Origin: an uncultured Legionellales bacterium
Lineage (GTDB): Bacteria; Pseudomonadota; Gammaproteobacteria; Eutrophobiales; Eutrophobiaceae
Length of the DNA stretch: 53,486 bases
Assembly (NCBI GenBank): GCA_913046215.1
Contig: CAJWRJ010000008.1
Span: 1 to 53,486, forward strand
Direction of reading: 5' to 3'
Shown here: piece by piece, positions 1-8,814 of the stretch
Layout of the letters: every line of letters starts with the position of its first letter
Position numbering within the stretch: the first letter of the stretch is position 1
Made by a program: the position numbers and the translations under genes
The notes under the pieces: model-generated
What the model was told of the DNA's origin: nothing
The model's database searches: none
What the model saw: the letters and a program-made list of their open reading frames with translations, nothing else

Positions 1-2
1 CT

Positions 3-719
3 GATAACACTACGTCTGATTTACTCAATGATATGGAGGCTATTAGAAATACGTTAGGCATCGAGAAGTTTATATTGTTTGGTGGTTCCTGGGGAGCAAC
101 GCTTGCATTACTTTATGCAGAGCTCTACCCACAACATGTATTAGGTATAATTCTAAGAGGTTCATTCTTAGCGCGAAAGAAAGATTTAGAATGGTTTATT
201 GGAGGCGGTGTAAATCGAATCTATCCACACTATTGGCAAGAATTTTTATCTATATTTAGCAACGAAGAAAAAAATAATTTAATGAATTCTATGCATCAGC
301 ATGTATTCTCAAAAGATAGAAAGATACAGCTAGTTGCTGCAAAAGCTTGGTCACTATGGGCGGGAAGAGTTGTAACCCACTGTTTTGATCAAGAATATCT
401 ATTAGAAGATGATGAAGATGAAGATAAATTAATTAGCGATGTAAAAATAGAAATACATTATGCAAAAAATAGTTATTTTATAAGCGAGAATCAAATAATC
501 GAAAATGTAGGCAATATTCCCGATATTCCTATTACTATAGTGCATGGTGAGCATGATATAACATGTTTGCCAGAGTCCTCTCACTTATTAAATAAAACTC
601 TGCCTAATTCAAATCTTATTCTTGTTCCAAATGCCGGACATTTAGCAGGAGAGCCAAAAATTACTGATGCCTTAATTAATGCAACAGATAACATGCTAAA
701 ACATATCAATGAAAAATAA
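3..719 (+). CDS. pip: Proline iminopeptidase, 5'-truncated by window edge
   Basis: The gene is cut by the left edge. The reading frame is open from base 3 and reads NTTSDLLNDMEAIR ahead of the first in-window Met at 33, which matches an internal stretch of proline iminopeptidases, so the ATG at 33 is not the start. It is an alpha/beta hydrolase of peptidase family S33 that removes N-terminal proline from peptides, probably in the cytoplasm. The nucleophile elbow GGSWG is encoded near base 80. The acid region HGEHD and the catalytic His in the C-terminal NAGH stretch are present, and the C-terminus lines up with the family end. About 238 residues of a usual 310-320 are visible. It overlaps folP by 11 bases, so the two are probably cotranscribed. 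Confidence 0.9.
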   Translation, partial: DNTTSDLLNDMEAIRNTLGIEKFILFGGSWGATLALLYAELYPQHVLGIILRGSFLARKKDLEWFIGGGVNRIYPHYWQEFLSIFSNEEKNNLMNSMHQHVFSKDRKIQLVAAKAWSLWAGRVVTHCFDQEYLLEDDEDEDKLISDVKIEIHYAKNSYFISENQIIENVGNIPDIPITIVHGEHDITCLPESSHLLNKTLPNSNLILVPNAGHLAGEPKITDALINATDNMLKHINEK

Positions 720-1533
720 TTACTCAGTTAAACCTAAAATTATGGGCATCTTGAATGTAACTCCCGATAGTTTTTCAGATGGCGGAGAATTTAATAATCT
801 TGATTCTGCAGTATCGCAGGGAAAAAAAATGATTGATGAAGGTGCAGATATTATTGATATCGGAGGAGAATCAACACGTCCTGGTTCAAAACGTATTTCC
901 AGTCAAGAGCAAATAGACAGAGTAGTTCATATTATTGAAGCAATAAATGAAACTAAACCAGGGCATGTTGAAATCAGTATTGATACAACTCAATCCGAAG
1001 TTGCTGAAGCAGCACTAAGCGTTGGAGCTAATATAGTAAATGATGTTTCAGGAGGTAATGATGACCCAGAGATTATTCAGTTGTGTGCTGAAAAAAAATG
1101 TCCATATATCATTATGCATATGCAAGGAACTCCAGAAACGATGCAAAATGATCCAAGCTATGACGATGTAGTTACAGAGATTTTATCTTTTCTTCAGAAA
1201 CGTGCGGAGGAGTGCATTAAAGCTGGCATTGATAAAAATGATATTATTATTGATCCAGGAATAGGTTTTGGAAAAAAAAGTGACCACAATCTTAAACTAC
1301 TAAATAATCTCAATATTTTTGTTAATACAAAATATCCTGTGTTGTTAGGCACAAGCAGGAAAAGATTTATGGGTGAAATATGCTCTGTTAATAAACCTTC
1401 GGACTTAGTTGGTGCTACAACAGCAACTACTTCATTAGGAGTTTTAGCGGGTGTAAAAATATTTCGTGTTCATGATGTAATGGCAAATAAACAGGCAATG
1501 GAAACAGCTTGGGCTATAAAATCATTGGGCTAA
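709..1533 (+). CDS. folP: Dihydropteroate synthase
   Basis: It condenses 6-hydroxymethyl-dihydropterin pyrophosphate with p-aminobenzoate to make dihydropteroate in folate synthesis. The 274 residues cover a full TIM-barrel DHPS: N-terminal [15 protein letters not shown], then [15 protein letters not shown] (sulfonamide-binding loop), [11 protein letters not shown], and a C-terminal GTSRKRF motif. The start overlaps the iminopeptidase end by 11 bases. Its stop codon overlaps the pqqE stop (convergent, shared CTAA at 1530-1533). In most gammaproteobacteria folP lies beside ftsH and glmM; here it sits beside PQQ genes and near a second DHPS-like gene (4877). It is the ordinary folate enzyme by length and motifs; additional use in a methanopterin-type pathway is possible but unproven. 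Confidence 0.95.
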   Translation: MKNNYSVKPKIMGILNVTPDSFSDGGEFNNLDSAVSQGKKMIDEGADIIDIGGESTRPGSKRISSQEQIDRVVHIIEAINETKPGHVEISIDTTQSEVAEAALSVGANIVNDVSGGNDDPEIIQLCAEKKCPYIIMHMQGTPETMQNDPSYDDVVTEILSFLQKRAEECIKAGIDKNDIIIDPGIGFGKKSDHNLKLLNNLNIFVNTKYPVLLGTSRKRFMGEICSVNKPSDLVGATTATTSLGVLAGVKIFRVHDVMANKQAMETAWAIKSLG

Positions 1534-2699
1534 ACAGATTCAGGTGTTTTTTTGTTACTGATTTCCTTTGAATTCTTCATATTTCTAAATATCAATGGTT
1601 TTGATTCAAATTCTTTATTACCAGAAAGTTTAGCAATGCGTTCAACGTCACCGTGAAGTTTTTCATGAAAAGGTGATTTATCGCACACTGGGTCTGCGTT
1701 GGTTGCATCACCTGTTAACATATAGGCTTGGCAACGACATCCTCCAAGATCTTTATGCTTTTCGTCGCAAGAGCTACATGGCTCTTTCATCCAAGAGGTT
1801 CCCCTAAATTTATTAAAATCTGGAGAATCATTCCAAATCCAATCGACATTATGATCTCGTACATTTGGAAATTGAAGACCAGGCAGTTGACCAGCAGCAT
1901 GACATGGTAGCGCGCTTCCATCGGGAGCAATAGTTAAGAAAATATTTCCCCATCCATTCATGCATTTTTTTGGTCGATTTTCGAAATAATCAGGAATCAC
2001 ATAGATTATTTTCATTTTATCTTTCATTTTTTCCTGATACTCGCGCGCAATAGATTCAGCATGCATCAACTGTTCTTTTGTTGGGAGTAACTGATCAATG
2101 TTTACTCTTGACCATCCATAGTACTGAGTACTCGCAAGTTCTACATAATCGGCATTTAGATCAACAGTCATATCCAATATATCTTTTATTTGGCTAACAT
2201 TTTTACGATGCAGGACAATATTAAGTACCATAGGGTATTCATATTTCTTTACTAGCCTTGCCATTTCATATTTATGTTGAAATGATTTTGTTCCACCAAT
2301 GTAATTATTTAATTCTTCATTGCTTGCTTGAAAACTTATTTGAATATGATCAAGACCTGCTTCTTTGAAGGCTACAATTCTTGACTCATCCATACCAACA
2401 CCCGAAGTGATTAAATTGGTGTAATATCCTAAGCTGCGTGCTTCTTTTATTAAGATTTCAAGATCTTTTCTAACTAACGGTTCGCCTCCAGAAAATCCAA
2501 GTTGTGTTGCTCCCATTTTACGAGATTGCTGCATAACCCTAATCCAATCTTCTGTACTAAGTTCATTTTTATACTTAGCCATCTCAACGGGGTTTGAGCA
2601 GTACGGACACTGCAGAGGACAGCGATATGTTAGTTCAGCAAGCAACCATAGAGGTTGAGATTGGTTACTTAACTCTGATCCAGCCGTTGCCATAGACAA
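1530..2699 (-). CDS. pqqE: PqqE, PqqA peptide radical SAM cyclase
   Basis: It is a radical SAM enzyme that forms the Glu-Tyr C-C cross-link in the PqqA precursor peptide, the first step of PQQ synthesis. The SAM-cluster motif CxxxCxxC is Cys27, Cys31 and Cys34 ([13 protein letters not shown]). The C-terminal SPASM-type region carries further cysteines for auxiliary clusters ([24 protein letters not shown]). Its 389 residues are typical of the family. The start overlaps pqqD by 35 bases, which fits translational coupling and the PqqD-PqqE partnership; a second Met at residue 3 is equally possible. It is the last gene of the minus-strand pqqBCDE run. Confidence 0.96.
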   Translation of the reverse strand: MSMATAGSELSNQSQPLWLLAELTYRCPLQCPYCSNPVEMAKYKNELSTEDWIRVMQQSRKMGATQLGFSGGEPLVRKDLEILIKEARSLGYYTNLITSGVGMDESRIVAFKEAGLDHIQISFQASNEELNNYIGGTKSFQHKYEMARLVKKYEYPMVLNIVLHRKNVSQIKDILDMTVDLNADYVELASTQYYGWSRVNIDQLLPTKEQLMHAESIAREYQEKMKDKMKIIYVIPDYFENRPKKCMNGWGNIFLTIAPDGSALPCHAAGQLPGLQFPNVRDHNVDWIWNDSPDFNKFRGTSWMKEPCSSCDEKHKDLGGCRCQAYMLTGDATNADPVCDKSPFHEKLHGDVERIAKLSGNKEFESKPLIFRNMKNSKEISNKKTPESV

Positions 2700-2937
2700 C
2701 CTCCAAAAATTTCATGACATCCTCATTTACATCAGCCCCATCGAAAGTAGCAGAAACATCCATAATAATATCACTTATCGATTTTTTACCATCTACACGC
2801 TTCATTATTTCTCCTGCACTTTGACTTAGTTTAACCATACCCTCAGGGTAGAGCACTACATAGCAGTTTTGAACCTCTTCCCATTGAACACGAAAAGTAG
2901 GTACAATTTCAAGTATAGTTTCATTCTTTAGTTCCAA
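2665..2937 (-). CDS. pqqD: PqqD, PqqA-binding peptide chaperone
   Basis: It is a small protein (90 residues) of the RiPP recognition element fold that binds the PqqA precursor and presents it to PqqE. Family features are visible: [19 protein letters not shown] near the N-terminus, then [18 protein letters not shown] and a C-terminal winged-helix-like half. It lies 8 bases after pqqC and overlaps pqqE by 35 bases, so PqqD and PqqE are probably made in step. Some methylotrophs carry a PqqCD fusion, but here pqqC and pqqD are separate genes. Confidence 0.95.
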   Translation of the reverse strand: MELKNETILEIVPTFRVQWEEVQNCYVVLYPEGMVKLSQSAGEIMKRVDGKKSISDIIMDVSATFDGADVNEDVMKFLEVVYGNGWIRVK

Positions 2938-2945
2938 AAAAGCCC

Positions 2946-3671
2946 CTATTTACAATTATAAAACGGCGGTTTTTTCTCAATATATGCCATCCACATACAA
3001 TCTAGCATAGTCCATAGAATATCAAGCTTAAATTGCAAAAGTTGTAGAGCATGTTCTTGTTCAGCTCTGGTTTTATAATAATCGAGAGTTATATCTAAAC
3101 CATGTTGAACATCTCGACGTGCTTCTTTTAATCTTTTACGAAAATACTGATAACCTTTCTCATCGATCCAGGGATATAAATTCGGCCAATTATCGAGTCT
3201 TTTCTGATGAATTTTTGGAGCAAATAATTCAGTTAGTGATGAACTCGCAGCTTCTTCCCATGTGGCTCTTCTTGCAAAATTTAGATATGCATCAATTGCA
3301 AATTTAACACCGGGCAATACATGTTTATATGACAATGTTTCTTCTCTAGATAATCCAACAGCTTCAGCTAATTGAAGCCATGCTTCAATGCCACCATCAT
3401 CTCCTTCCGTTCCATCGTGATCAATGATTCTTTGAACCCATTGTCTTCTTGCATCACGATCTGTGCAGTTAGACATAATCGCTGCATCTTTAATTGGAAT
3501 AGTAGTTTGATAGTAGAAGCGATTAGCGACCCAGCCTTGAACAGCATCTTTATCTAGGCCACCTTCATTCATTAAAATATGAAAGTCGTGATTGATGTGA
3601 TAATACTTTTCTTTTGAGCGAAGCTTTTTTTCAAATTCTTCGCGAGTCCATGGTTTATGATCTTTAGTCAT
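2946..3671 (-). CDS. pqqC: PqqC, pyrroloquinoline-quinone synthase
   Basis: It is a cofactorless oxidase for the last step of PQQ synthesis: ring closure and eight-electron oxidation of AHQQ to PQQ with oxygen. The 241-residue, mostly helical protein belongs to the TENA/PqqC fold. The family stretches [28 protein letters not shown], and [22 protein letters not shown] are clear. It lies 18 bases after pqqB and 8 bases before pqqD in one operon. Confidence 0.96.
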   Translation of the reverse strand: MTKDHKPWTREEFEKKLRSKEKYYHINHDFHILMNEGGLDKDAVQGWVANRFYYQTTIPIKDAAIMSNCTDRDARRQWVQRIIDHDGTEGDDGGIEAWLQLAEAVGLSREETLSYKHVLPGVKFAIDAYLNFARRATWEEAASSSLTELFAPKIHQKRLDNWPNLYPWIDEKGYQYFRKRLKEARRDVQHGLDITLDYYKTRAEQEHALQLLQFKLDILWTMLDCMWMAYIEKKPPFYNCK

Positions 3672-3689
3672 TTTTTATTTTTCCAAAAA

Positions 3690-4604
3690 TTAAATTACAA
3701 TATCCATACCATCAAAAGAAACTTCTATTCCAGCCTCAGTTAATTTCTTTCTTTCAGAAGAGTCTTCATCCAATATAGGGTTTGTGTTGTTAATATGAAT
3801 TAAAATTTTACGTGGTTTTTTAAGTTTACAAAGGGTTTCCATAATACCACCCTTGCTTGATTGATCTAAATGTCCCATTTCACTTGCTAATTTATCGCTG
3901 ATACCATGTCTTGACATTTCATCATTGGTCCAAACAGTTCCATCGACTAGTATGCAATCAGCATTAGACATATATTCGAGGACATGATCTTCAATTACAC
4001 CTAAACCCGGTGCATAGAAAAGATTTTTGCCAGTACCCGTGTCTTCAATTTTAAAACCAACATTATCGCCTGGTACCGTTGCGTGTCTGTGTGGAGAATA
4101 TGGAGGCGCTTCACTTTTTAATGGTACAGCAGTAAATATTAAATTATCTGCTTTCTCGATAGTAAAACTTGATTGGTCAGTTTTAATTTCATTCCAATTG
4201 ACACCGCGAAAGTGACTTAGCATATTAAATATGGGGTATCCGGTTGTCATATCTTCATAAACTGCAGATGTACAATATACATCCCAAGGTTTGTCGTGCT
4301 CTCTCATTATGATTAATCCGGTAGTGTGATCAATTTGAGCATCACAAAGAATGATTGCACAGATCCCCGTATCTCTAATTTTACGTGCAGGCTGAAGGGG
4401 AGGAAAAGATTCTATTTGAGCACGAATATCTGGAGACGCATTAAACAATACCCAATCCTCGCCATTACCACTAATTGTGATTGATGATTGATTTCTTGCA
4501 GAACTTTTAATCGTTCCTGCACGAAGTCGACTGCAATTGTCGCAATTACAGTTCCACTGTGGGAAACCTCCACCAGCACCAGTTCCTAGTAAATGGATTT
4601 GCAT
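3690..4604 (-). CDS. pqqB: PqqB, PQQ biosynthesis metallo-beta-lactamase-fold protein
   Basis: It is the first gene of the pqqBCDE run. PqqB is a metallo-beta-lactamase-fold oxygenase proposed to hydroxylate the cross-linked Glu-Tyr intermediate. The N-terminus [17 protein letters not shown] with following cysteines is diagnostic, and the 304-residue length is normal. The metal-binding DHT region is at [11 protein letters not shown]. The upstream 272 bases, shared with a divergent gene, contain a sigma-54-like promoter but no pqqA that I could find on either strand. The ATG has only a weak, distant AGGA as ribosome-binding site. Confidence 0.96.
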   Translation of the reverse strand: MQIHLLGTGAGGGFPQWNCNCDNCSRLRAGTIKSSARNQSSITISGNGEDWVLFNASPDIRAQIESFPPLQPARKIRDTGICAIILCDAQIDHTTGLIIMREHDKPWDVYCTSAVYEDMTTGYPIFNMLSHFRGVNWNEIKTDQSSFTIEKADNLIFTAVPLKSEAPPYSPHRHATVPGDNVGFKIEDTGTGKNLFYAPGLGVIEDHVLEYMSNADCILVDGTVWTNDEMSRHGISDKLASEMGHLDQSSKGGIMETLCKLKKPRKILIHINNTNPILDEDSSERKKLTEAGIEVSFDGMDIVI

Positions 4605-4657
4605 ATAATTGTGATGATTTATTCCTAAAATAAAGTTCGTGTTAAGTGAAATCTATT

Positions 4658-4672
4658 GCGATAATCGTGCCA
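4658..4672 (-). promoter_or_regulatory. Candidate sigma-54 promoter for pqqBCDE
   Basis: On the minus strand the sequence reads TGGCACGATTATCGC. It matches the sigma-54 consensus TGGCACG-N4-TTGC at every fixed base except one (TC instead of TT), and the GG and GC dinucleotides are at the required spacing. It points toward pqqB, with the -12 element 54 bases before the start codon. An imperfect inverted repeat (TAGTTTTACAA at 4681-4691, TTTGTAAACTA at 4734-4744) lies just upstream and could be an activator site. The match is seen; its use depends on the cell having RpoN and an activator, which are not in the window. Confidence 0.5.
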
Positions 4673-4876
4673 AAGAAGAATAGTTTTACAAGTTAAACAT
4701 AAATAACTATATAAATCAATACGATATAATTTATTTGTAAACTAAATTCTTCATATTAATTATATTATTTTATTTTTTTTCCAACTAATTTTAGAAAAAA
4801 TTGGTTCATAACAGCCGATTAATTAGATAAAAATATAGCTCTATTAAATAATCTTGCACGCTTATAATCATTCGCG

Positions 4877-6352
4877 ATGAATAAATTAAAGATCGAAAAT
4901 ATACTTTTTCTCACTGGAAAGCTTGCACAAAAGCGTCTCGAGAGAATTCTCAAAGAAATGGCGCCAACGGAATTCACCTATGAAATTCGAAATATAGGCG
5001 TAAGTGTTGCAGCCCTCATGACTGCTCAAATGATCAATCGTAGAATTAAGGACCTGGAGCAGATTGATCGGATTATTGTTCCAGGACTTTGTCGCGGGGA
5101 TCTTTCAATACTATCAAAGGAAATTGGAATACCTTGCGTAAGAGGGACTGTTGATATGAAAGATTTGCCGACTTTTTTTGGAAGAGATTGCAAACCTGTA
5201 GATTTAAGTAAACATGAAGTAAAAATCTTTGCAGAAATTGTTGATGCGCCCATGGTAACTATAGATAGTATTCTTAAAAGAGCTGAGCAATATAGGCAGG
5301 ATGGAGCAAATGTTATTGATATTGGATGTTTACCAGATACATCATTTCCTCATTTAGAAGATGCTATTAAAGAACTACATCAAGCTGGTTTTAAAGTTAG
5401 CGTAGACTCATTAAATGAGGATGAATTATTAAGAGGAGGTAAAGCTGGTGCTGATTATTTGTTAAGTTTAAAAGAAAGCACTTTATGGATTGCTGATGAA
5501 GTTAGTTCAACACCTGTACTGATTCCTGATAGACATGCTGATATGAAATCTTTATTCAATGCGATTGAAAAATTTTCTAGTATTGGGCGAACTTTTTATG
5601 CAGACCCAATACTTGATCCAATTCATTTTGGATTTACAGAATCAATAATCCGTTATCATGAATTGCGCGAAAAATACCCTGATATAAAAATAATAATGGG
5701 CGTTGGAAATTTAACAGAGTTAACGGAAGCAGATACAACCGGTATTAATGCAATTTTGTTTGGACTAATATCTGAAATGAATTTAAATGCTGTGTTAGCA
5801 ACTGAGGTGAGCGCACATTGTCGTAGCGCGGTTAGGGAAGCAGATATTGCTCGACGTATTTTTTATGCAGCAAAAAAAGATAATAGCTTGCCGAAAGGTC
5901 TTGATGGATCTTTACTGGGTATGCATGAGAGAAGACCTTTTCAGTATGATACTGATGAAATAGAAGAATTTTATAGAGATGTAAAGGATCCAAGTTATCG
6001 AATTCAAGTTAATGAAGATGGTATTCATGTTTATAATCGTGATGGAATTAGTGCGAGTATGAATCCTTTTGACCTGTTTCCAGAGTTAGATTTATTACAA
6101 GAAGATGCACCTCATGCATTTTATATGGGCGTAGAACTTGCAAGAGCACAAATTGCACTACAACTAGGAAAAAAATATATGCAAGATGAAGAATTAGATT
6201 GGGGTGTTGCGACAAATCGAAGAACAGAAGAACAGAAAAAAGAAGATATAGAAGCAACCCATAACATGAGAGAGCTTAGAAAACAGTCAAATGAATATAA
6301 ATCCGAAGGAAGCACATTAAAAGCAAGAAAAAAAAGAATAAAGCAAAAATGA
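4877..6352 (+). CDS. Dihydropteroate synthase-like protein of the methanopterin (C1) gene set
   Basis: This 491-residue protein has an N-terminal domain of about 130 residues (FLTGKLAQKRLERILKE, IVPGLCRGDLS) ahead of a DHPS-like barrel containing DGANVIDIGC and KVSVDSLN. This is the archaeal/methylotroph 'dihydropteroate synthase-related' type rather than FolP. Homologues occur in organisms making tetrahydromethanopterin, so a role in forming the pterin-arylamine part of H4MPT is the best guess, but the reaction is unproven here. It is the first gene of a four-gene overlapping cassette; its TGA overlaps the next ATG. The Lys/Glu-rich C-terminal tail (after about residue 440) is probably disordered. 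A TATAAT at 4863-4868 lies only eight bases before the ATG and no Shine-Dalgarno sequence is visible. Confidence 0.85.
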   Translation: MNKLKIENILFLTGKLAQKRLERILKEMAPTEFTYEIRNIGVSVAALMTAQMINRRIKDLEQIDRIIVPGLCRGDLSILSKEIGIPCVRGTVDMKDLPTFFGRDCKPVDLSKHEVKIFAEIVDAPMVTIDSILKRAEQYRQDGANVIDIGCLPDTSFPHLEDAIKELHQAGFKVSVDSLNEDELLRGGKAGADYLLSLKESTLWIADEVSSTPVLIPDRHADMKSLFNAIEKFSSIGRTFYADPILDPIHFGFTESIIRYHELREKYPDIKIIMGVGNLTELTEADTTGINAILFGLISEMNLNAVLATEVSAHCRSAVREADIARRIFYAAKKDNSLPKGLDGSLLGMHERRPFQYDTDEIEEFYRDVKDPSYRIQVNEDGIHVYNRDGISASMNPFDLFPELDLLQEDAPHAFYMGVELARAQIALQLGKKYMQDEELDWGVATNRRTEEQKKEDIEATHNMRELRKQSNEYKSEGSTLKARKKRIKQK

Positions 6353-6921
6353 TATATGAAGTTATAATAACAACAGTAAATGCCAATGGTTCAGTACATA
6401 TGGCGCCAATGGGTATTTGGAAGAATGAGGGAAAAATTATAATCTCTCCCTATAGGCCATCAGCAACACTCGAAAATATAAAAAGGACCAATAAGTGCAT
6501 AGTTAATAGTATTGATGATGTTAGAATATTTGCAGGTTGTTTGACTGGAAACAAGGATTGGGATTTATTACCAACTGAAAAAGTAGAAGGGTATCGATTG
6601 AAAGATGCACTAAGTCATCTTGAGCTTGAGCTGGTAATGCAAGAAGATGATGAGCTGAGACCGCGTTTTTATTTTAAACCTATTCATGAAGTGATACACA
6701 AGCCTTATAAGGGTTTTAATCGAGCTCAGCAAGCAGTTTTAGAATTAGCCATCTTAGTTAGTCGAATCGATATGTTACCTTGGGAAAAGATTGAGCATGA
6801 AATAAAGTATTTATCAATTGCTATAGAAAAAACTGCTGGTAGTAAAGAGAAAATTGCATGGGGCTGGCTAATGAAAAAAATTGAGGACAGTGGACACAAA
6901 ATAAAGAGTGATAATTTATGA
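6349..6921 (+). CDS. DUF447 family protein (flavin-reductase-like fold), C1 cassette
   Basis: This 190-residue protein begins YEVIITTVNANGSVHMAPMG, the hallmark of DUF447, a split-barrel flavin-binding-like family found in methanogens and in H4MPT-using methylotrophs. It has no known reaction. It overlaps its neighbours by four bases at each end (ATGA junctions at 6349-6352 and 6918-6921), so it is translated together with the DHPS-like protein and the MfnB homologue. A role in H4MPT or methylofuran assembly is inferred from context and co-occurrence only. Confidence 0.82.
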   Translation: MIYEVIITTVNANGSVHMAPMGIWKNEGKIIISPYRPSATLENIKRTNKCIVNSIDDVRIFAGCLTGNKDWDLLPTEKVEGYRLKDALSHLELELVMQEDDELRPRFYFKPIHEVIHKPYKGFNRAQQAVLELAILVSRIDMLPWEKIEHEIKYLSIAIEKTAGSKEKIAWGWLMKKIEDSGHKIKSDNL

Positions 6922-7658
6922 CGAGAATGTTAGCAAGCGTCTGTACAATAAAAGAAGCACAAATTGTTCTTCGTGAAGGCGTAGATATTATTGATTTAAA
7001 AGATCCAAAATCTGGCGCACTCGGAGCACTTGATTTAGACACTATTAGTTCAGTTGTTAAATTAGTCGATAATGATCTTCCAACAAGTGCAACGATAGGT
7101 GATATCTCATCAGATAATCCCAAGATAAAAAATAGAATTATTGATGTGGCAGCAACAGGTGTTGATTATGTAAAAGTCGGATTATTTAGCAAAAAAATTA
7201 CAAAGAATTTTTTAAATGCAATAAAAGAATCTAGTGCCTATAAAATTAAAATTGTAATTGTTGTATTCGCGGAAGATCTAGAGGACGTTAAGGCATTAGA
7301 ACCAATAATAAAATCAAATATCCAAGGGATTATGCTTGATACAAAAAATAAGTCTCGACTGAATCTCTGTTCATTAGTTGAATTGGAGCATATAGAGAAA
7401 TTTATACAATTAGGAAAAAGCTATAATTTGATTACAGGTTTGGCAGGATCAATTAACCACAATCATATCGATAGGCTTTTACCTCTCCGGCCAGATTATT
7501 TAGGTTTTAGGGGCGCACTTTGTGTAAAAAGAAATCGCATTAGTTCTATTGATGCTTTGTCAGTAAAAAAAATAAAAGATATAATTCATAAAAAGAAATT
7601 AATTGATTGTGACAATGGTTTAACAAAGGAGGTTTTGATAAATGGCTCAATGGCGTAA
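6918..7658 (+). CDS. mfnB: (5-formylfuran-3-yl)methyl phosphate synthase
   Basis: MfnB (formerly DUF556) makes the furan precursor of methanofuran/methylofuran from two glyceraldehyde-3-phosphate molecules by a TIM-barrel Schiff-base mechanism. The N-terminal DIIDLKDPKSGALGAL motif, with Lys28 and Lys31, is diagnostic, and the length (246) is close to archaeal enzymes. In methylotrophs methylofuran serves the formyltransferase/hydrolase complex at the end of the H4MPT route. It overlaps the preceding gene by 4 bases and the next by 17, placing methylofuran and pterin genes in one transcript. Confidence 0.88.
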   Translation: MTRMLASVCTIKEAQIVLREGVDIIDLKDPKSGALGALDLDTISSVVKLVDNDLPTSATIGDISSDNPKIKNRIIDVAATGVDYVKVGLFSKKITKNFLNAIKESSAYKIKIVIVVFAEDLEDVKALEPIIKSNIQGIMLDTKNKSRLNLCSLVELEHIEKFIQLGKSYNLITGLAGSINHNHIDRLLPLRPDYLGFRGALCVKRNRISSIDALSVKKIKDIIHKKKLIDCDNGLTKEVLINGSMA

Positions 7659-8028
7659 AAAAGAAAAGGATGAAATATATTCAGATGAAGAAATAGAAGC
7701 AAGGTTGAAGGATGAGTTACCAAGCTGGTATTACGAAGCTGGATGGATTAGGCGTAAATATAAAACAAGCGGATGGAAGGGAAGTTTAATGGTTGTTAAT
7801 ACAGTCGGACATTTAGCAGAGGCAGCTTGGCATCATCCTGATTTGACAGTTTCTTACGCATTTGTTGTTGTTAAATTAGTAAATCATGCTGCTAAGGGTG
7901 TTACAGACAAAGATTTTGATCTGGCAAAAAAAATAGAAGCAGTATTAATGTGGCAACCAGGTAATGAGGACTCGGCACTTGAAGGTACACCGGACGACCA
8001 AAGATTTAAGTACATAAAATACGACTAA
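7642..8028 (+). CDS. Pterin-4a-carbinolamine dehydratase-like protein
   Basis: The active-site pattern of the PCD/DcoH family is complete: Glu60, His64-His65-Pro66, Tyr72, His82 and Asp91. At 128 residues it is longer than the usual 95-105, with about 25 extra residues at each end. The ATG at 7642 lies inside mfnB and is preceded by a strong AAGGAGG at 7625-7631. No aromatic amino-acid hydroxylase, the classical partner, is present; pcd genes are instead a recurring member of H4MPT gene clusters in methylotrophs. A pterin-processing role in H4MPT synthesis is therefore inferred. It ends convergent to moaC with a four-base CTAA overlap. Confidence 0.85.
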   Translation: MAQWRKKEKDEIYSDEEIEARLKDELPSWYYEAGWIRRKYKTSGWKGSLMVVNTVGHLAEAAWHHPDLTVSYAFVVVKLVNHAAKGVTDKDFDLAKKIEAVLMWQPGNEDSALEGTPDDQRFKYIKYD

Positions 8029-8501
8029 ATTCTACTCCAGTCACCAGACTTTCCGCCTGTTTTCTCTAGTAGTTTTATTTCGGTTATAGTCATTTCTTTA
8101 TCAACTGCTTTACACATATCGTATATTGTCAGGAGTGTTATCTGTACGGATGTTAGCGCCTCCATTTCAACCCCAGTTTTGCCTTCCGTTTCAGCACAGC
8201 ATTCACAATAAATTGTATTTTTTTTGTCATTGATATCTAGTTCAATATTAATATGTGTAAGAGAAAGAGGGTGGCAAAGCGGAATAAGGTCGCTTGTCTT
8301 TTTTGATGCAATAATTCCCGCAGTTCTTGCTATAGCCAGTACATCTCCTTTCTTATTAGTTTTTTCCTTTATTAGAGACAGTGTTTCTGGCTTCATTGTA
8401 ATCATTCCAGAGGCGACCGCTCTGCGACGTGTAATAGCTTTATCGCCAATGTTTACCATATGAGCAGCACCTTCGGTGTTAAAATGCGTTAATTTAGACA
8501 T
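8025..8501 (-). CDS. moaC: Cyclic pyranopterin monophosphate synthase MoaC
   Basis: With MoaA it converts GTP into cyclic pyranopterin monophosphate, the first molybdenum-cofactor intermediate. Its 158 residues show the family stretches [31 protein letters not shown] and [27 protein letters not shown], plus the C-terminal KTGGKSGDW. It is divergent from moaDE with 74 bases between and convergent with the PCD-like gene. Confidence 0.97.
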   Translation of the reverse strand: MSKLTHFNTEGAAHMVNIGDKAITRRRAVASGMITMKPETLSLIKEKTNKKGDVLAIARTAGIIASKKTSDLIPLCHPLSLTHINIELDINDKKNTIYCECCAETEGKTGVEMEALTSVQITLLTIYDMCKAVDKEMTITEIKLLEKTGGKSGDWSRI

Positions 8502-8517
8502 AAAAATAGTTACTCTT

Positions 8518-8526
8518 TGTTATAAT
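8518..8526 (+). promoter_or_regulatory. Extended -10 promoter candidate for moaDE
   Basis: TGTTATAAT is a perfect extended -10 element (TGn plus TATAAT) 49 bases before the moaD ATG in the moaC-moaD divergent gap. No good -35 is seen at the normal spacing, which extended -10 promoters tolerate. Use is inferred. Confidence 0.4.
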
Positions 8527-8575
8527 ATTTAATATTACTCAAATTAAGTCTGTAGATATACAGAAGTTTATATTT

Positions 8576-8812
8576 ATGCAAGTTTCAGTCAAATATTTTG
8601 CAAGTTTACGAGAGCTGATGGGCGAATCAAGTAGATTATTTGATATTGAAGAGAAATCATCGGTTGACGATCTTTGGCAGCAAATAAAAAATAAAAAAAA
8701 TGTAAATTTCGAGAATGTTATGGCAACTGTCAATATGCAATATGTTAAATCTAATCATCAATTACACGATGGAGATGAAGTCGCTTTTTTTCCTCCTGTG
8801 ACTGGAGGATAG
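8576..8812 (+). CDS. moaD: Molybdopterin synthase small subunit MoaD
   Basis: It is a ubiquitin-like sulfur carrier of 78 residues whose C-terminus is activated to a thiocarboxylate and donates sulfur in molybdopterin synthesis. The invariant Gly-Gly end is present (FFPPVTGG), and SVKYFASLRELMG is typical of the N-terminus. It is followed two bases later by moaE, whose ribosome-binding site (GGAGG) lies within the last moaD codons. The MoaD-activating enzyme MoeB is not in the window. Confidence 0.96.
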   Translation: MQVSVKYFASLRELMGESSRLFDIEEKSSVDDLWQQIKNKKNVNFENVMATVNMQYVKSNHQLHDGDEVAFFPPVTGG

Positions 8813-8814
8813 CT

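Noticed and set aside
4634-4683. Plus-strand reading frame [15 protein letters not shown] as a PqqA-like peptide
   Set aside because: It has Glu and Tyr but not at the Glu-x3-Tyr spacing, has no start codon in frame and runs opposite to pqqB.
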